Shown one piece after another: positions 8,574 to 17,078 of a stretch of DNA of 51,113 nucleotides. Source of the stretch: JAENVU01 sp046598395 (GTDB taxonomy: Bacteria; Actinomycetota; Acidimicrobiia; IMCC26256; JAENVU01); assembly GCA_046598395.1 (NCBI GenBank), contig JBKJIQ010000020.1:1-51113 (forward strand). Reading direction: 5' to 3'. A model generated the notes under the pieces. That model had not been told where the DNA came from, ran no database searches, and saw only the letters and a program-made list of their open reading frames with translations. Each line of letters begins with the position of its first letter. Position 1 is the first letter of the stretch. The position numbers were made by a program, and so were the translations under genes.

Positions 8574-9574
8574 TGCGCCCCCGTAACCTCGAGCCGAGCC
8601 TCTGCGCCCAGCACCGTTGCATTGATATCTGCGCCCGCCGGAACCTGGACCCCGGCAAACACCACGCTGTTCGTGATCGCAGCGCCCGCACCGAGGACCG
8701 CACCCGCACCAAGAACCGTGGCGACCACGCGAGCTCCGGCTTCGACCCGAGCGCCCGCACCCACGAGGGATGGCCCGACGATTTCAGCCGTTGGGTCGAT
8801 GAACGCCCCCGCTTCGGTCCACACGCCGGCGCGGAGTTCGGTCGCTCCCGGCGATGGTGGGTAGCCGACCCGCCCCGCCAGGACGTCCCGGTGAGCCTCG
8901 AGATACTTCTCCGGGGTGCCAATGTCGAGCCAATAGCCCTTTGACCGCATCGCGTAGAGCCGACCCGGACGTTCCAACATCCGCGGGAAGATTTCACGCT
9001 CGATCGAGACATTCAGCCGCGGCGGAATCGATGCCAGGACGGATGGCTCCAAGACGTACGTCCCGGCGTTGATCCAGTTCGTCGGCGCCTGTTCGCGTGG
9101 TGGCTTCTCCACGAACGCGATCACCTCGCCGTCGTCACGGGTGGGCACCACGCCGAACGCGGACGGGTCGTCCACCCGCGCCAACGAGATCGTGGCTTCG
9201 GCGCCGCGTGATTCGTGGAACGCGACGAACTCATCGAGATCGAGGTCGGTGAGGACGTCGCCATTGCACACGAGCACCCGCTCGTTGATGCCTTCGGCGG
9301 CAAAGCGAATACCGCCGGCGGTACCGAGCGGCTCATGCTCCACTACGAAGCGAAGTTTCACGTCGCCGAAGCGCTCGTCGGCAAAATGCTGCTTGAACGC
9401 GTCGGGGAGATACCCCAGCGAGAGTACGGCTTCATCGACTCCGAATGAGCCGAGCCACTGAAGTTGGCGCTCGAGAAACGCGACATTGACGATGGGGAGC
9501 AGTGGCTTGGGCGTCGTAAAGGTCAGTGGCCGTAAGCGGGTACCCGCGCCACCGACCAGGACGACCGCTTTCAC
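8570..9574 (-). CDS. Sugar-1-phosphate nucleotidyltransferase (probable mannose-1-phosphate guanylyltransferase)
   Basis: A 334-residue enzyme. The N-terminal VLVGGAGTRLRPLTFTTPKP (residues 5-24) is the nucleotide-binding signature of this family, with CNGDVLTDLD supplying the metal-binding Asp and VEKPP and NAGTYVLEP the sugar-binding segments. The C-terminal 80 residues are a left-handed beta-helix of hexapeptide repeats (VGAGARVEAGARV). Length and layout match actinobacterial ManC/RmlA2-type GDP-mannose pyrophosphorylases. Glucose-1-phosphate specificity is possible. The GTG start overlaps the previous stop by 4 nt. Confidence 0.82.
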   Translation of the reverse strand: MKAVVLVGGAGTRLRPLTFTTPKPLLPIVNVAFLERQLQWLGSFGVDEAVLSLGYLPDAFKQHFADERFGDVKLRFVVEHEPLGTAGGIRFAAEGINERVLVCNGDVLTDLDLDEFVAFHESRGAEATISLARVDDPSAFGVVPTRDDGEVIAFVEKPPREQAPTNWINAGTYVLEPSVLASIPPRLNVSIEREIFPRMLERPGRLYAMRSKGYWLDIGTPEKYLEAHRDVLAGRVGYPPSPGATELRAGVWTEAGAFIDPTAEIVGPSLVGAGARVEAGARVVATVLGAGAVLGAGAAITNSVVFAGVQVPAGADINATVLGAEARLEVTGAQ

Positions 9575-10413
9575 GGCTTGGACGAGCTGGTACTGCCTGC
9601 CGGGCTGCTGCTGACACTCGTTGAGGGCGACTCCGTGGCCGCCGGAACCGTCGTACTCGAGGCATCGCTCGCGGGTGTCGCTGATGGCGATGATGCTGTG
9701 GTGCTCGAACTCGGGAGCGCCGACTGGCCTTGCAAGTCACTAATGCTCTGGAGGGCCTCGTCGGAGCCCGGCGGCTGCTCGAGCTTGTCGCCCTTGGGCA
9801 CGAAGTAGATCGCGATGATGTCGCCGTTCTTCATGTGATAATCGGCCGGGTTGCCGGTGCGCGACTTCGTGGGCCAGGGCTTGCCGACCACGCCGACCTT
9901 CCACTGCATCTCGCTCCCGACCTTCGCCCCCGGGCATTTCTGGCCGTTGCGGTACGAAGCGCCCGGTGCCCACTGGCTCCAGAGCTTGAGCGAAGTATCA
10001 GATACCTCGGACTGCGCGTAGGAGAGGTACTTACCAAGAGTGGCCTTCTTGCCCGCCTCGTCACTCGCGAACGGGTGGTCGTGGATCAAGAAGTCGGCAT
10101 GCGAATGAATCCCGGCCCGGGGGGTCGCGTTCGGATCGTTGCTTCCATCGCGGCCTTCGAATGCCGGAACCGCAGGCTCCCATTTGCCACACAGGTTCAC
10201 ACCGAGATAGGCGTGGAAATGGTCGCCCAGCTTGGGCGCAACCTGCTGGAGGTCCTGGCGATCTTGGTAGCTCAACACGATCAGCAGGACGCCGACCGCG
10301 GCGATAGCGAGCGTGGCGATCATCCAGCCCCGTGATGCGCCGGCACGTTTGGGCTTGCGCACCTTGGATCGGATCCGGGCGCGGCTGTACTTACTGGGCT
10401 TTGGTTTGGCCAT
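9571..10413 (-). CDS. Membrane-anchored extracytoplasmic protein with paired His-x-His motifs
   Basis: A 280-residue protein. The N-terminal 28 residues are strongly basic, one membrane span follows (about 30-48), then an external domain. That domain has HFHAYLGVNLC (65-75), HSHADF (103-108) and HDHPF (111-115), plus two cysteines (75 and 160) that could form a disulfide. The segment from HSHADF through GKKATLGKY is, as I recall, a conserved motif of an uncharacterised actinobacterial family. The final 60 residues are Ser/Thr/Ala/Pro-rich, as in wall-spanning linkers. Three His-x-His pairs suggest metal binding. ATG 10413 is chosen because it directly precedes the basic region and the upstream frame is not protein-like. 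It overlaps manC-like by 4 nt. Confidence 0.75.
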   Translation of the reverse strand: MAKPKPSKYSRARIRSKVRKPKRAGASRGWMIATLAIAAVGVLLIVLSYQDRQDLQQVAPKLGDHFHAYLGVNLCGKWEPAVPAFEGRDGSNDPNATPRAGIHSHADFLIHDHPFASDEAGKKATLGKYLSYAQSEVSDTSLKLWSQWAPGASYRNGQKCPGAKVGSEMQWKVGVVGKPWPTKSRTGNPADYHMKNGDIIAIYFVPKGDKLEQPPGSDEALQSISDLQGQSALPSSSTTASSPSATPASDASSTTVPAATESPSTSVSSSPAGSTSSSKP

Positions 10414-10447
10414 GGCAAGCGTCAGGTTACCCGCTGGCGACCGAAAA

Positions 10448-11425
10448 TCAGGGACGCCCCGGCGGTGAATCCGATCCGTGACGCAACCGCCGAGCCCGCA
10501 CGACGGCGAACCCCGCCCCAACGCCGGCCCGCACTGCCAAGAATCCAGCCGCCATCGGAAGCGCCGCTCGCTTCGGCCCGGTCCACCACTTCTCCGCGTA
10601 CCGGAACGCAGCCCGATGATGCAACCCAATCGAATGGGCAGGCCTCGCAGCACGGCTGGTGCCCACCACGTGGACCACCTCAGCCGCCGGTTCGTAGCGG
10701 ATACGGCCGCCGCTCGCCCCGATCGACCGACACACATCTACATCCTCGAAGAAGAAGAAAAAACGTTCGTCCCACCCGCCCACCGCATCGAGTGCGGTTC
10801 GGCGGAACCAAAGCGCGGCGCCGGACACCCAGTCGACGTCGCGAGACGCCGAGGGATCGGCATCGAGTTGCCGGTACGCAACCGTGAAACGGTTCCTGGG
10901 CGCCACCGAACCAAGGACTGCGTGTCCGACCGCGACCCCCGCTCCGGGAGCGGTCCGCGCCGAGGGGTACACCGATCCGTCGGGGTTGGTGATTTTCGGA
11001 CCCACGACTGCGACCGCCAGGTCAGAACGAAACGCGTCGAGAACCGCTCCTGCAGACCCGGGCGCGACGAAAGCATCCGGGTTGAACACCGACACAATCG
11101 GCGCGACGGTGGCCGCGATTCCCAGGTTGGCGGCGCGGGCGTATCCGAGATTCGCACCGGGGCGAAGCACCGGGACGTCGGGGTAACGGGAGCGCAGGGT
11201 ATCGACCGAACCATCCTCGGACCCGTTGTCGACCACCACGATTTCGGGTGTGCCAGCGCTCCCATCGGCGATGAGGGCATCCACACAATCGGTCAGCATC
11301 GACCCCGACCGGAAGTTCACCACCACCGCTGCCCACTGCGCCGGCTCCGGCGCCGGCGGTTCGGGCGTGGTCTTCTTGGGCGTGGTCTTCTTGGGCGGGA
11401 CGCCAGCAGACCCCTCGGCGACCAT
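10448..11425 (-). CDS. Family 2 glycosyltransferase (rhamnosyltransferase-like)
   Basis: A 325-residue GT-A enzyme. AAVVVNFRSG begins the fold, VVVDNGSEDGS binds the nucleotide, and FNPDAFV gives the Asp near the metal site. Further on are WVSGAALWFRR and the acceptor-site FFFFFEDVDVCRS, an arrangement typical of WbbL-like rhamnosyltransferases. The N-terminus (residues 11-29) is a low-complexity PKKTTPKKTTPEPPAPEP tract encoded by two 15-bp tandem units. The ATG at 11425 overlaps the preceding gene's stop by one base (TGATG). Substrate is inferred only; with the RmlB-like enzyme nearby, a dTDP-deoxysugar donor is plausible. Confidence 0.83.
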   Translation of the reverse strand: MVAEGSAGVPPKKTTPKKTTPEPPAPEPAQWAAVVVNFRSGSMLTDCVDALIADGSAGTPEIVVVDNGSEDGSVDTLRSRYPDVPVLRPGANLGYARAANLGIAATVAPIVSVFNPDAFVAPGSAGAVLDAFRSDLAVAVVGPKITNPDGSVYPSARTAPGAGVAVGHAVLGSVAPRNRFTVAYRQLDADPSASRDVDWVSGAALWFRRTALDAVGGWDERFFFFFEDVDVCRSIGASGGRIRYEPAAEVVHVVGTSRAARPAHSIGLHHRAAFRYAEKWWTGPKRAALPMAAGFLAVRAGVGAGFAVVRARRLRHGSDSPPGRP

Positions 11426-12135
11426 CAGCGGACGAAGCGGAACTTCACCAACGCGTACAGGGCCGCGAAGCCATCGCGCCACGTGATCTTCTTGCCCTCG
11501 TGGAACTCGCGCCCCGTATACGAGATCGGTACTTCGTAGATCCGAATGCCTTTGCGGAGAATCTTGGCCGTGATCTCCGGTTCGAAATCGAAGCGGTCCG
11601 ATCGGATCGTGATGCCGTCGAGCACGCGGGCGTCGAAGAGCTTGTAACACGTCTCCATGTCCGAGAGCGTGGTGTTGTACAAGATGTTGGTCACCAGTGA
11701 GAGCATGCGGTTGCCTAGCCAATGCACGTAGAGCATGTTGCGGCGTTCGCCGGTAAACCGGGACCCGTAGACCACCGTGGCCTTACCGCGAAACACCGGC
11801 GCCAGGAGCTTCGGCCAGTCCTCCGGGTCGTACTCGAGATCTGCGTCCTGAATCAGCACGAGGTCTCCCGTCACGTGTTCGAGCGCGGTGCGGATCGCCG
11901 CGCCTTTGCCCATATTCGTCCGGTGCAGCACCACTTTGGCAGTGCTGTCGCCCAGCTGGGCCAGGACCTGACGGGTGCCGTCCGAGCTGCCGTCGTCCAC
12001 GAGGATGAACTCGCGCTCGATCGGCAGATCCACGGCCCGCATGCGGCGCATGATCTCCACCACCGTGTTGCGCTCGTTGAAGATCGGGACGATGACCGAC
12101 AACTTCTGGAAGCGGCCGGTATCGACCTCAGCCAT
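11425..12135 (-). CDS. Polyprenyl-phosphate sugar transferase, GT2 (DPM1-like)
   Basis: A 236-residue soluble-type GT2. LSVIVPIFNERNTV (12-25), LVDDGSSDGT and LIQDADLEYDPEDW are the hallmarks of the dolichyl/undecaprenyl-phosphate mannosyl- or glucosyltransferase branch. Next comes YGSRFTGERR and a DMETCYKLFD motif. It would load a sugar from GDP-mannose or UDP-glucose onto polyprenyl phosphate at the inner membrane face, supplying donors to membrane glycosyltransferases such as the large GT2 nearby. No membrane helices are present. Its first 8 nt overlap the UXS gene end. Confidence 0.85.
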   Translation of the reverse strand: MAEVDTGRFQKLSVIVPIFNERNTVVEIMRRMRAVDLPIEREFILVDDGSSDGTRQVLAQLGDSTAKVVLHRTNMGKGAAIRTALEHVTGDLVLIQDADLEYDPEDWPKLLAPVFRGKATVVYGSRFTGERRNMLYVHWLGNRMLSLVTNILYNTTLSDMETCYKLFDARVLDGITIRSDRFDFEPEITAKILRKGIRIYEVPISYTGREFHEGKKITWRDGFAALYALVKFRFVR

Positions 12136-13114
12136 TCTGCGCCTCGAACTCGGCGCGGTACCACGCGAACGTGCGCTCGAGTCCCTCCCGAAGTTGCACC
12201 TCGGGTTCCCAGGAGAACAGGGACTTCGCGAGGCTGATGTCGGGCTTGCGCTGCATGGGGTCGTCCACCGGAAGGTCTTCGAACACGATCTCCGAACTCG
12301 AGCCGGTGATGTCGATCACTGCCTCGGCGAGTTCAAGGATTGTGAACTCGTTCGGGTTGCCGATATTCACCGGACCCACGTAGTCGCAGTTCAACAACGC
12401 GTAGATACCTCGGATCTCGTCGTCCACGTAACAGAACGATCGGGACTGCTTGCCGTCCCCGTAGACCGTGAGCGGCTCGCCATGGAGCGCCTGGACCAGA
12501 AAGTTGGAAACGACTCGGCCATCACGCGGTCGGAGCCGAGGCCCGAACGTGTTGAAGATGCGGATGATGCGGACATCCAGATCATGCGTGCGGTGATACG
12601 CGAGGGTGAGCGCTTCCGCGAATCGCTTCGCTTCGTCGTACACGCCGCGGGGGCCGATCGGGTTCACGTGACCCCAGTAGTCCTCGGTCTGCGGGTGCAC
12701 CAATGGGTCGCCGTAGACCTCGCTCGTGGACGCCAGGAAGAACCGCGCGCCTTTCGCGAGCGCGAGGCCAAGCATGTTGTGGGTGCCGAGCGAGCCCACC
12801 TTCATCGTCTTGATGGGGTGTTCGAGATAATCCACCGGACTGGCCGGACTCGCGAAGTGCAAGACCGCGTCCACGCCGCCCGCCACGTGCACAAAGTTCG
12901 TCACGTCGTAGTGCTCGAACGTGAACTCTTCCCGTCCGAGCAGTCCCTCCAGGTTTGCCATCCGCCCGGTGAGGAGATTGTCGAGGCCGACGACGTCCCA
13001 GCCCTCCGCCACCAACTTCTCCGAGAGATGCGATCCGAGAAATCCGGCCGCGCCGGTGACCACCGCCCGCCGTCGTGGCGCGTCGGTCCCGCGCCGCCGC
13101 GGATGGTCGGTCAT
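12128..13114 (-). CDS. uxs: UDP-glucuronate decarboxylase (UDP-xylose synthase)
   Basis: A 328-residue extended SDR. GAAGFLGSHL (21-30) binds NAD, and ASPASPVDYLEHPIKTMK (89-106) is characteristic of UXS enzymes. T130/S131/E132 in ASTSEVYGDPLVHPQ and Y159/K163 in GVYDEAKR form the catalytic set. It converts UDP-glucuronate to UDP-xylose. The gene directly upstream makes UDP-glucuronate, so the pair forms a complete two-step pathway. The ATG at 13114 overlaps the dehydrogenase stop by 4 nt (ATGA). The first 15 residues are a basic extension. Confidence 0.88.
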   Translation of the reverse strand: MTDHPRRRGTDAPRRRAVVTGAAGFLGSHLSEKLVAEGWDVVGLDNLLTGRMANLEGLLGREEFTFEHYDVTNFVHVAGGVDAVLHFASPASPVDYLEHPIKTMKVGSLGTHNMLGLALAKGARFFLASTSEVYGDPLVHPQTEDYWGHVNPIGPRGVYDEAKRFAEALTLAYHRTHDLDVRIIRIFNTFGPRLRPRDGRVVSNFLVQALHGEPLTVYGDGKQSRSFCYVDDEIRGIYALLNCDYVGPVNIGNPNEFTILELAEAVIDITGSSSEIVFEDLPVDDPMQRKPDISLAKSLFSWEPEVQLREGLERTFAWYRAEFEAQNG

Positions 13115-14409
13115 GAGCGGCCCACACCCTCGTAGACATATCCGAGACGGCGGAGTGCGGCAGGGTCGAGGAGGTTCCGGGTATCGAGCACGGTCGGAGT
13201 CTGCAACATTTCCGCCACCCGGTCGAAGTCCATCCAGCGGAACTCGTCCCACTCGGTCAGGACGGCGAGGGCCATCGCCCCATCGCACACCTCATACGGG
13301 TCGGCCACCACCTCGAGACCAGGGACCATCGCGGAGGCGCCTTCGCCGGCCGCGGGGTCATACGCACGCACCGTCGCGCCTTCTTCGATCAGCCTGCGCA
13401 CAATCACGAGTGCGGGCGAGTCCCGCAGGTCATCGGTGTTCGCCTTGAACGTGAGTCCCCAACACGCGATGGTCACACCGTGGAGGGTTCCCCCCACGAG
13501 GTTGGTCAGTTTCGTGACCATGCGCTCGTGCTGTTCCTGGTTGACTCGCACCACGCCTTCGAGCAACGAGAAGTCGTAGCCCGCAGTGCGCGCCGCGTAG
13601 AGCAACGCTTGGGTGTCCTTCGGGAAGCACGAGCCGCCATAGCCCGGCCCCGGATGCAGAAACTCGAAGCCGATGCGCTGGTCGTAGCCCATGCCCAGCG
13701 CGACCTCGCGTACATCCGCATCGACCGCCTCACACAGATTCGCGATCGCGTTGACGAACGAAATCTTCGTGGCCAAGAATGCGTTCGACGCGTACTTGAT
13801 CATCTCGGCTGACGCGGGGTCAGTGACCAGGATCGGCGCGTTGAGGTTCTTGTACAACTCGGAAACCCGGACCGCGACTGACGCGTCCGTGCAACCGATC
13901 ACCACTCGGTTCGGCTCCAGGAAGTCCCGGATACTCGTGCCCTCGCGCAGGAACTCCGGGTTCGATGCGACCATCACATCTTCCGGTGGTGCACCGGCCT
14001 CGGCCAGCACCCGCTGCACCATCCGAGTGGAGCCGACCGGCATGGTCGACTTGTTGATGACCACAGTCCCCGGACGCAGCACCGGCGCAATCTCACGCGC
14101 CACGGCGTCGACGAATGAAAGATCGGCCGAACCGTCTTCGGCCTGCGGAGTAGGAACGCAGAGGAACACGAATCCCGAAATGCTCGCGGCGTTCTTGGCG
14201 CCCAGGACGAACCGCAGTCGCCGCGACGACAACCCTTCGGCCAGCAACTCCGGCAGACCATCTTCGAGGATCGGCACCTCGCCCTTGTTCAGGCGCTCGA
14301 CGCGCTCTGCGTCGATATCGGCGCACACCACTTGGTGGCCAAGATGCGCCAAACACACCGCGGTCGTGAGCCCCACATAGCCGGCCCCGATAATCGCAAC
14401 ATCACTCAT
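13111..14409 (-). CDS. ugd: UDP-glucose 6-dehydrogenase
   Basis: A 432-residue NAD-dependent four-electron dehydrogenase that makes UDP-glucuronate. GAGYVG (8-13) is the dinucleotide loop, INKSTMPVGST (118-128) and NPEFLREG (150-157) are substrate-side motifs, and Cys261 in GPGYGGSCFPKDT is the catalytic nucleophile. The C-terminal FKANTDDLRDSPA is also diagnostic. It feeds the UDP-xylose synthase downstream, to which it is translationally coupled. A GAGGA ribosome site lies about 9 nt before the ATG, so this gene probably heads a transcript. Confidence 0.93.
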   Translation of the reverse strand: MSDVAIIGAGYVGLTTAVCLAHLGHQVVCADIDAERVERLNKGEVPILEDGLPELLAEGLSSRRLRFVLGAKNAASISGFVFLCVPTPQAEDGSADLSFVDAVAREIAPVLRPGTVVINKSTMPVGSTRMVQRVLAEAGAPPEDVMVASNPEFLREGTSIRDFLEPNRVVIGCTDASVAVRVSELYKNLNAPILVTDPASAEMIKYASNAFLATKISFVNAIANLCEAVDADVREVALGMGYDQRIGFEFLHPGPGYGGSCFPKDTQALLYAARTAGYDFSLLEGVVRVNQEQHERMVTKLTNLVGGTLHGVTIACWGLTFKANTDDLRDSPALVIVRRLIEEGATVRAYDPAAGEGASAMVPGLEVVADPYEVCDGAMALAVLTEWDEFRWMDFDRVAEMLQTPTVLDTRNLLDPAALRRLGYVYEGVGRS

Positions 14410-14446
14410 GGACAGTCCTCACCGTTGGTTCCGCATCGTTCGTTTC

Positions 14447-15469
14447 TCATTGGTTGCGTGTTTCCGGTTTTGCCCATGCGTCTTCCACGACCGGTGCGCG
14501 ATCCTTCAGGGGTTCCCACCAGTCACGGTGCTCGGCGTACCAGGCGACGGTCGCTCGAATTCCGGCATCGAACTCGATCGTGGGGGCCCATCCGAGCTCA
14601 CTGCGCAGCTTCGTACTGTCGAGCAGATAGCGGCGGTCATGGCCGGGACGATCGGGCACGATCGTCTTCAGCGACTCCGGCTTGCCCGCCGCGTCGAGTA
14701 CCAGATCCGCGATCTCGGCGATGCTCGCCTCGACCCCGCTGCCCACGTTGTAGGTCTCACCCAGCCGGCCCGCCTCCAGGACGAGTTCGATAGCCCGGCA
14801 GTGGTCCATCACGTGGAGCCACTCGCGTTGGTTCGCGGTGGACTCATACAACGGCAACGCTTCGTCGTTGAGCGCGCGGGTGGTGAACAGCGGTACCACC
14901 TTCTCGGGGAATTGGAAGGGGCCGTAATTGTTCGAGCAGTTCGTGATGGTGATCGGCAGCTCGAAGGTCTCCGCATACGCCCGCACGATGTGATCAGCCG
15001 CGGCCTTGGACGCGTTATACGGCGTGCGGGGGCGGTAGGGGGAGTCTTCGGTAAACGCACCCGGGTCGTCCAGCGCCAGGTCGCCGTATACCTCGCAGGT
15101 GGAAACGTGGTGGAACCGTTGGATCCCCGCTCGACGGGCCGCATCACACAGAACCTGGGTCCCGAGTGCGTTGGTCCGCATGAACAGGCCCGGATCCAGA
15201 ATCGCCAGGCTGTTATGCGACTCCGCCGCGAAGTTCACGATCACGTCGACGGCGTGGTCCTGGAGCGCGGCGAGCATCAACGGGCCATCGGCGATGTCAG
15301 CATGAATGAACGTGATCCGGTCCTCGAGATCCGCCAAATTCGGCCGATTTCCGGCGTACGTCAGGAGGTCGACCGCGACCACCGCATCGTTGGGGTGGCC
15401 CTCCACCCAATGCCGCACAAAGTTCGAACCGATGAACCCGGCAGCACCGGTGACCAGGAGCGTAGGCAT
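14447..15469 (-). CDS. rmlB: RmlB-like dTDP-glucose 4,6-dehydratase with substituted catalytic Asp
   Basis: A 340-residue extended SDR close to RmlB overall: GAAGFIGSN (8-16), DLLTYAGNRPNL (34-45), NCSNNYGPFQFPEK, and Y151/K155 in TPYNASKAA. Two canonical RmlB motifs differ. The expected STDEVYG reads STCEVYG, so the proton-donating Asp is Cys125 between Thr124 and Glu126. The usual ESHVDRS reads ESHNSLA (83-89). I recall related sequences with this pattern annotated as dTDP-glucose 4,6-dehydratases, so it is likely a subfamily trait rather than damage. Its true dehydratase substrate is uncertain. A leaderless promoter precedes the ATG. Confidence 0.78.
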   Translation of the reverse strand: MPTLLVTGAAGFIGSNFVRHWVEGHPNDAVVAVDLLTYAGNRPNLADLEDRITFIHADIADGPLMLAALQDHAVDVIVNFAAESHNSLAILDPGLFMRTNALGTQVLCDAARRAGIQRFHHVSTCEVYGDLALDDPGAFTEDSPYRPRTPYNASKAAADHIVRAYAETFELPITITNCSNNYGPFQFPEKVVPLFTTRALNDEALPLYESTANQREWLHVMDHCRAIELVLEAGRLGETYNVGSGVEASIAEIADLVLDAAGKPESLKTIVPDRPGHDRRYLLDSTKLRSELGWAPTIEFDAGIRATVAWYAEHRDWWEPLKDRAPVVEDAWAKPETRNQ

Positions 15470-15475
15470 CAGAAG

Positions 15476-15481
15476 ATTCTA
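15476..15481 (-). promoter_or_regulatory. -10 box for leaderless rmlB-like gene
   Basis: On the minus strand TAGAAT ends 6 nt before the ATG at 15469, in the 62-nt gap after the LCP gene. No ribosome site is present. Confidence 0.5.
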
Positions 15482-15531
15482 GATGCCCGAGAAGTGCCAC
15501 CGGTCAGCGTGGAATACCCAGATTTCGGGGA

Positions 15532-16971
15532 TCAACAGCCCGGGACACCGGGTACGACCGGCTTGGAAGCGGCGCCGTTCGAAGACTTCGAACCACTGGC
15601 TTTGGCCGCGGTGGTGCTCGACGTCGCTAGTGGTTTCGCGGTCTTGCCCGGGCTGTGCACACGGCGCCAGTCGGCACCGATGACCACGGCAACGTCCGCC
15701 CCGGCCAACGCGGGATCCTCGATGAGCGCCCCGACCCCGCCGAGATACCGACCCACCAGCTCGGCCTTGGCGAGCGCATTCGGTGCGTACCGGATCTGCG
15801 TGATCGCGGTGGCCGACACATTGCCGATGGGACTCGTTGCCGCGGGTCCGAACGCCCGCTCCTGGAACGCGGCAAGCGAGCGGCCGGCTTCACCGTTCAG
15901 CTTGTTGTTGCCGTTGAGGACGCGCACCGTCACGTCGGCGGGTTGCACCTTCGCCGGAGCCGCCGGCGCGGCTCCGAACGCGCGGAGCCGAGCGAGGACT
16001 TGGTCGGCTTCGGGCTGCTTCGCCACGAGGCGGTTCGGATTCGACGGCGACGGAATCACCGGCAACGTGACCATCTCGAGCGCCCCGGGCTGAGAAGGAT
16101 CCACATTTCGGAACGTCTTGACCAGGCGCAGGATGTCGTCTGTGCTCAGCTGCTGGTCGACCGTGAGTTTCGGAACCACCGCGTTCGCGATGTCGATGGC
16201 GGCGAGGGGGTTCGAGCCCGCCTTGGCCGATGCAGCCGACGCGAGTTTGCGAATGAAGTCCTGCTGGCGGTTGATCCGGTCCAGGTCACCCCGACGGCTC
16301 GCATCGGTCCAGCGCTCGGTCTGAGGATCCTGGACCTCGAGGTGACGAGCCCGCACGTAGGCCAAAGCGTTATTGCCGTCGAGTTCCGTGCACCCCGCGA
16401 ACCCGATCGAGAGTCCCGAATAAGCGTCGCGAGACGGGCCATCGAAATAAACCGGGATTTTCCCCACCGCGTCCACCACACCGATGAACGCTTGGAAGTT
16501 CACCTGCACGTAATGGTTCACGCTGATGTCGAAGTCGGCCTTCATGACGTCGATCACCTGTTGGGGGCCATCGTTGAAGGCGGCATTGATCAGGTCGCGA
16601 CCGTGGCCCGGGATCTCCACCAACAAGTCACGCGGGAACGAAACCAGCAGATTCGTCTTCTGCTGGGGATCGATGTGCAGGACCATCATCACATCGGCTC
16701 GCTGACCACCCTGTTCCGCCTTGGAACCGAACGCGCCCTCCTGGGTCGCGTTCTCCACGAACGCACGGGAGTCGGAACCGATGATCAGGTAGTTGCCGCC
16801 CTCGGCCGGGCCGTCGGGGAGGACGACACTGACCTTCGTAGTGCCGGCCAACGTGTCGCCGACTTTCAAGTTCAGGCCAACGATCCCCGCCACCATGAGC
16901 AGGAGCGCAGAAGGAAAGGCGATCAGGTATCGACGCCGGAAGACACGCCAGGAGGCGGGGGTCAGTGCCAC
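15532..16971 (-). CDS. LytR-CpsA-Psr (LCP) family glycopolymer ligase with LytR_C domain
   Basis: A 479-residue membrane-anchored enzyme that transfers lipid-linked glycopolymers to peptidoglycan outside the cell. A short cytoplasmic N-terminus and one span (about 16-34) precede the LCP domain. Its motifs are GSDSR (65-69), RADVMM (91-96), SFPRDLLVEIPGHG (111-124) with the Asp/Arg set for the pyrophosphate, and NALAYVRARH (201-210). A LytR C-terminal domain begins near 345 (VTVRVLNGNNKL). The last 35 residues are Ser/Lys/Ala/Pro-rich. GTG start. It probably attaches the glycan made by the genes downstream. Confidence 0.9.
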   Translation of the reverse strand: MALTPASWRVFRRRYLIAFPSALLLMVAGIVGLNLKVGDTLAGTTKVSVVLPDGPAEGGNYLIIGSDSRAFVENATQEGAFGSKAEQGGQRADVMMVLHIDPQQKTNLLVSFPRDLLVEIPGHGRDLINAAFNDGPQQVIDVMKADFDISVNHYVQVNFQAFIGVVDAVGKIPVYFDGPSRDAYSGLSIGFAGCTELDGNNALAYVRARHLEVQDPQTERWTDASRRGDLDRINRQQDFIRKLASAASAKAGSNPLAAIDIANAVVPKLTVDQQLSTDDILRLVKTFRNVDPSQPGALEMVTLPVIPSPSNPNRLVAKQPEADQVLARLRAFGAAPAAPAKVQPADVTVRVLNGNNKLNGEAGRSLAAFQERAFGPAATSPIGNVSATAITQIRYAPNALAKAELVGRYLGGVGALIEDPALAGADVAVVIGADWRRVHSPGKTAKPLATSSTTAAKASGSKSSNGAASKPVVPGVPGC

Positions 16972-16980
16972 GGCCCGTCG

Positions 16981-16986
16981 ATGGTA
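16981..16986 (-). promoter_or_regulatory. Possible -10 box of the LCP gene
   Basis: TACCAT on the minus strand ends 9 nt before GTG 16971, slightly further than the 6-8 nt seen at most other starts in the window. It lies in the divergent gap with pabB. Confidence 0.3.
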
Positions 16987-17064
16987 GTGGTGACTCCCTC
17001 CCCATCTCGGTCACCGCCGACGATCTCGGTGCACAACACCGCCATCGAGCGGCGATTCGATCAG

Positions 17065-17070
17065 TAGCCT
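17065..17070 (+). promoter_or_regulatory. -10 box for pabB
   Basis: TAGCCT ends 8 nt before the ATG at 17079. There is no Shine-Dalgarno sequence, which suggests a leaderless transcript. Confidence 0.45.
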
Positions 17071-17078
17071 CAGCCCTG

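Noticed and set aside
14408..16093. Long plus-strand open frame opposite rmlB-like and LCP genes
   Set aside because: It spans two convincing minus-strand genes and their intergenic promoter, and its translation is Arg/His-rich without family motifs.
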